Source of the DNA: an uncultured Eggerthellaceae bacterium | GTDB lineage: Bacteria > Actinomycetota > Coriobacteriia > Coriobacteriales > Eggerthellaceae | Direction: 5' to 3' | Assembly: GCA_934631995.1 (NCBI GenBank) | Contig: CAKTYF010000124.1 | Coordinates: 1-5,691 of the forward strand | Length of the DNA stretch: 5,691 bases | Shown here: positions 4,714 to 5,691 of the stretch, one piece after another | Numbering within the stretch: position 1 is the stretch's first letter | Layout of the letters: each line of letters starts with the position of its first letter | Made by a program: the position numbers and the translations under genes | The notes under the pieces: generated by a model | Database searches by the model: none | What the model saw: only the letters and a program-made list of their open reading frames with translations | Told to the model about the DNA's origin: nothing

Positions 4714-5691
4714 ATGAGAAAGATGGTGTTGCAACGACTGGTGCAGCTGATACCAGTGCTTTTCATGGTAACGCTGCTGTCGTTTTTCCTGATGTATCTT
4801 TCTCCGGGCGATCCTGTTACCGCTCTGCTGGAGCAAGGAGGTTCGGCGGCGGATCCTGAATTGGTCGCTGCGAAACGCGCTGAGCTGGGACTTGATAAGC
4901 CGATTATCGATCAGTATCTTATTTGGCTGGGCAACGTGTTCCAGGGCGATTTAGGCACTTCCATTAGCTCAGGCCGCCCTGTGGCCACCGAGCTGTTGTC
5001 CCGTATGCCGGCTACGCTGTTTCTAGCGGTGGTTTCGGTTGTCCTTACGCTGGTTGTCTCTATTCCTTTGGGCTGCCTGTGCGCCCTGAAGCGCAATAAG
5101 CTCACTGATTACCTGATTCGCGCGCTTTCCTTTATTGGTTCAGCGTTTCCTGGCTTTCTTATGGCGCTGGTGCTGGTGTTCATCTTCTCAATCACGCTGC
5201 ATTTGCTTCCCAGCATTGGCAGCATGCGCGGGGTGGGGTGGGTGCTACCCGTGCTTACGCTGGTGCTGTGCGAATCGGCGGTCTACATTCGGCAAGTGCG
5301 CACCATCGTGCTTCAAGAAATGGAGCAAGAATATGTCGAAGCGGCGCGTGTTCGCGGTTTCCCTGATGCGAAGATTCTGCTTCGGAGCGTTCTGAAGGCG
5401 GTTGCGCCCACTATTTTGGTGCTAACGGGCATGACGTTTGCCCAGCTCTTGGGCGGAAGCGCCATTATCGAGAGCATCTTCAACTGGCCGGGTATTGGAA
5501 AATACGCCGTGTCAGCGGTGTTCTCACGCGATTATCCCGTGGTGCAAGGGTATGTGTTCATCATGGCTACCTTCTTTGTGCTGGTGAACCTTTGCGTTGA
5601 CTTGGTGCAAGTGCGCCTTGACCCGCGTGCGCGCTTGGCTTTGCGTAATGCGCGTGTGCTTTCGCGCAAAGACCAGGAGGCCGCTCATGAG
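4714..5691 (+). CDS. nikB: NikB/DppB-type ABC transporter permease (partial, runs off the right edge)
   Basis: Inner-membrane permease of the nickel/peptide/opine ABC importer family; 326 codons are visible without a stop, near the full family length. Hydrophobic segments lie at about residues 10-30, 97-125, 135-165, 176-190, 231-256 and 277-300, the usual six. SPGDP follows the first segment, with GRPVATELL and MPATL before the second. The cytoplasmic EAA loop is EAARVRG (209-215), which contacts the ATPase. IFNWPGIGKYAVSAVFSRDY (256-275) and LDPRAR near the end closely resemble E. coli NikB, more so than generic DppB. The ATG at 4714 is used; AGG of the upstream stop region (4702-4704) is a weak ribosome binding site, so translational coupling to the methyltransferase is likely. 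A frame overlap with the next gene is implied at 5687. Substrate could be Ni-ligand complex, peptide or another small molecule; the NikB assignment is by resemblance only. Confidence 0.87.
   Translation, partial: MRKMVLQRLVQLIPVLFMVTLLSFFLMYLSPGDPVTALLEQGGSAADPELVAAKRAELGLDKPIIDQYLIWLGNVFQGDLGTSISSGRPVATELLSRMPATLFLAVVSVVLTLVVSIPLGCLCALKRNKLTDYLIRALSFIGSAFPGFLMALVLVFIFSITLHLLPSIGSMRGVGWVLPVLTLVLCESAVYIRQVRTIVLQEMEQEYVEAARVRGFPDAKILLRSVLKAVAPTILVLTGMTFAQLLGGSAIIESIFNWPGIGKYAVSAVFSRDYPVVQGYVFIMATFFVLVNLCVDLVQVRLDPRARLALRNARVLSRKDQEAAHE
5675..5691 (+). promoter_or_regulatory. Ribosome binding site and start codon of the next operon gene
   Basis: A perfect AGGAGG (5675-5680) lies 6 nt before an ATG at 5687-5689, in the +1 frame relative to the permease, whose own frame is still open. 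This marks a gene start overlapping the permease end. By family gene order it is probably the NikC/DppC partner permease, but only five bases of it are visible. Confidence 0.6.

Overview
The window looks like chromosomal DNA from an anaerobic actinobacterium of class Coriobacteriia, probably an Eggerthellaceae-like organism. The main clue is the surface protein, which joins BspA/DUF285-type leucine-rich repeats to a C-terminal dockerin-like module of the form typical of coriobacterial cell-surface proteins. The zinc-ribbon form of ribosomal protein L28 and the mid-GC codon use fit this. Genus is not claimed. Every real gene found is on the + strand.

Left part (1-1700): a secreted DUF285-repeat protein (83-1546) whose signal-peptide junction contains an uninterrupted run of ten G. 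Gain or loss of one G puts a stop codon within a few codons, so the tract is a strong candidate for on/off phase variation. Just after the stop codon lies a decayed scrap of a C5 cytosine-DNA methyltransferase C-terminus (about 1549-1663, motif X), which suggests a rearrangement or mobile-element history next to a housekeeping gene.

Middle part (1700-3212): an extended -10 promoter, rpmB (L28, 1784-1972) and its terminator; then a lone rhaD-type aldolase gene (2084-2899) with all catalytic and zinc residues, but no other rhamnose gene in view. The 313-bp gap after it holds two exact copies of a 33-bp repeat, each with internal dyad symmetry, on either side of a strong intrinsic terminator. 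A -10 box surrounded by several small inverted and direct repeats follows.

Right part (3213-5691): an apparent operon. Its first gene encodes an unusual 496-residue protein made of two complete, homologous class I SAM-methyltransferase domains in tandem. Ten bases later begins a NikB/DppB-type ABC permease, which runs off the window. A ribosome binding site and ATG for a further gene (probably the partner permease) lie at the extreme right edge. The pairing of a SAM methyltransferase with a nickel/peptide-type importer is the best candidate for an undescribed system here: it could make or modify a small metal ligand, or process an imported substrate. That function is inference from gene order and family, not something the sequence proves.
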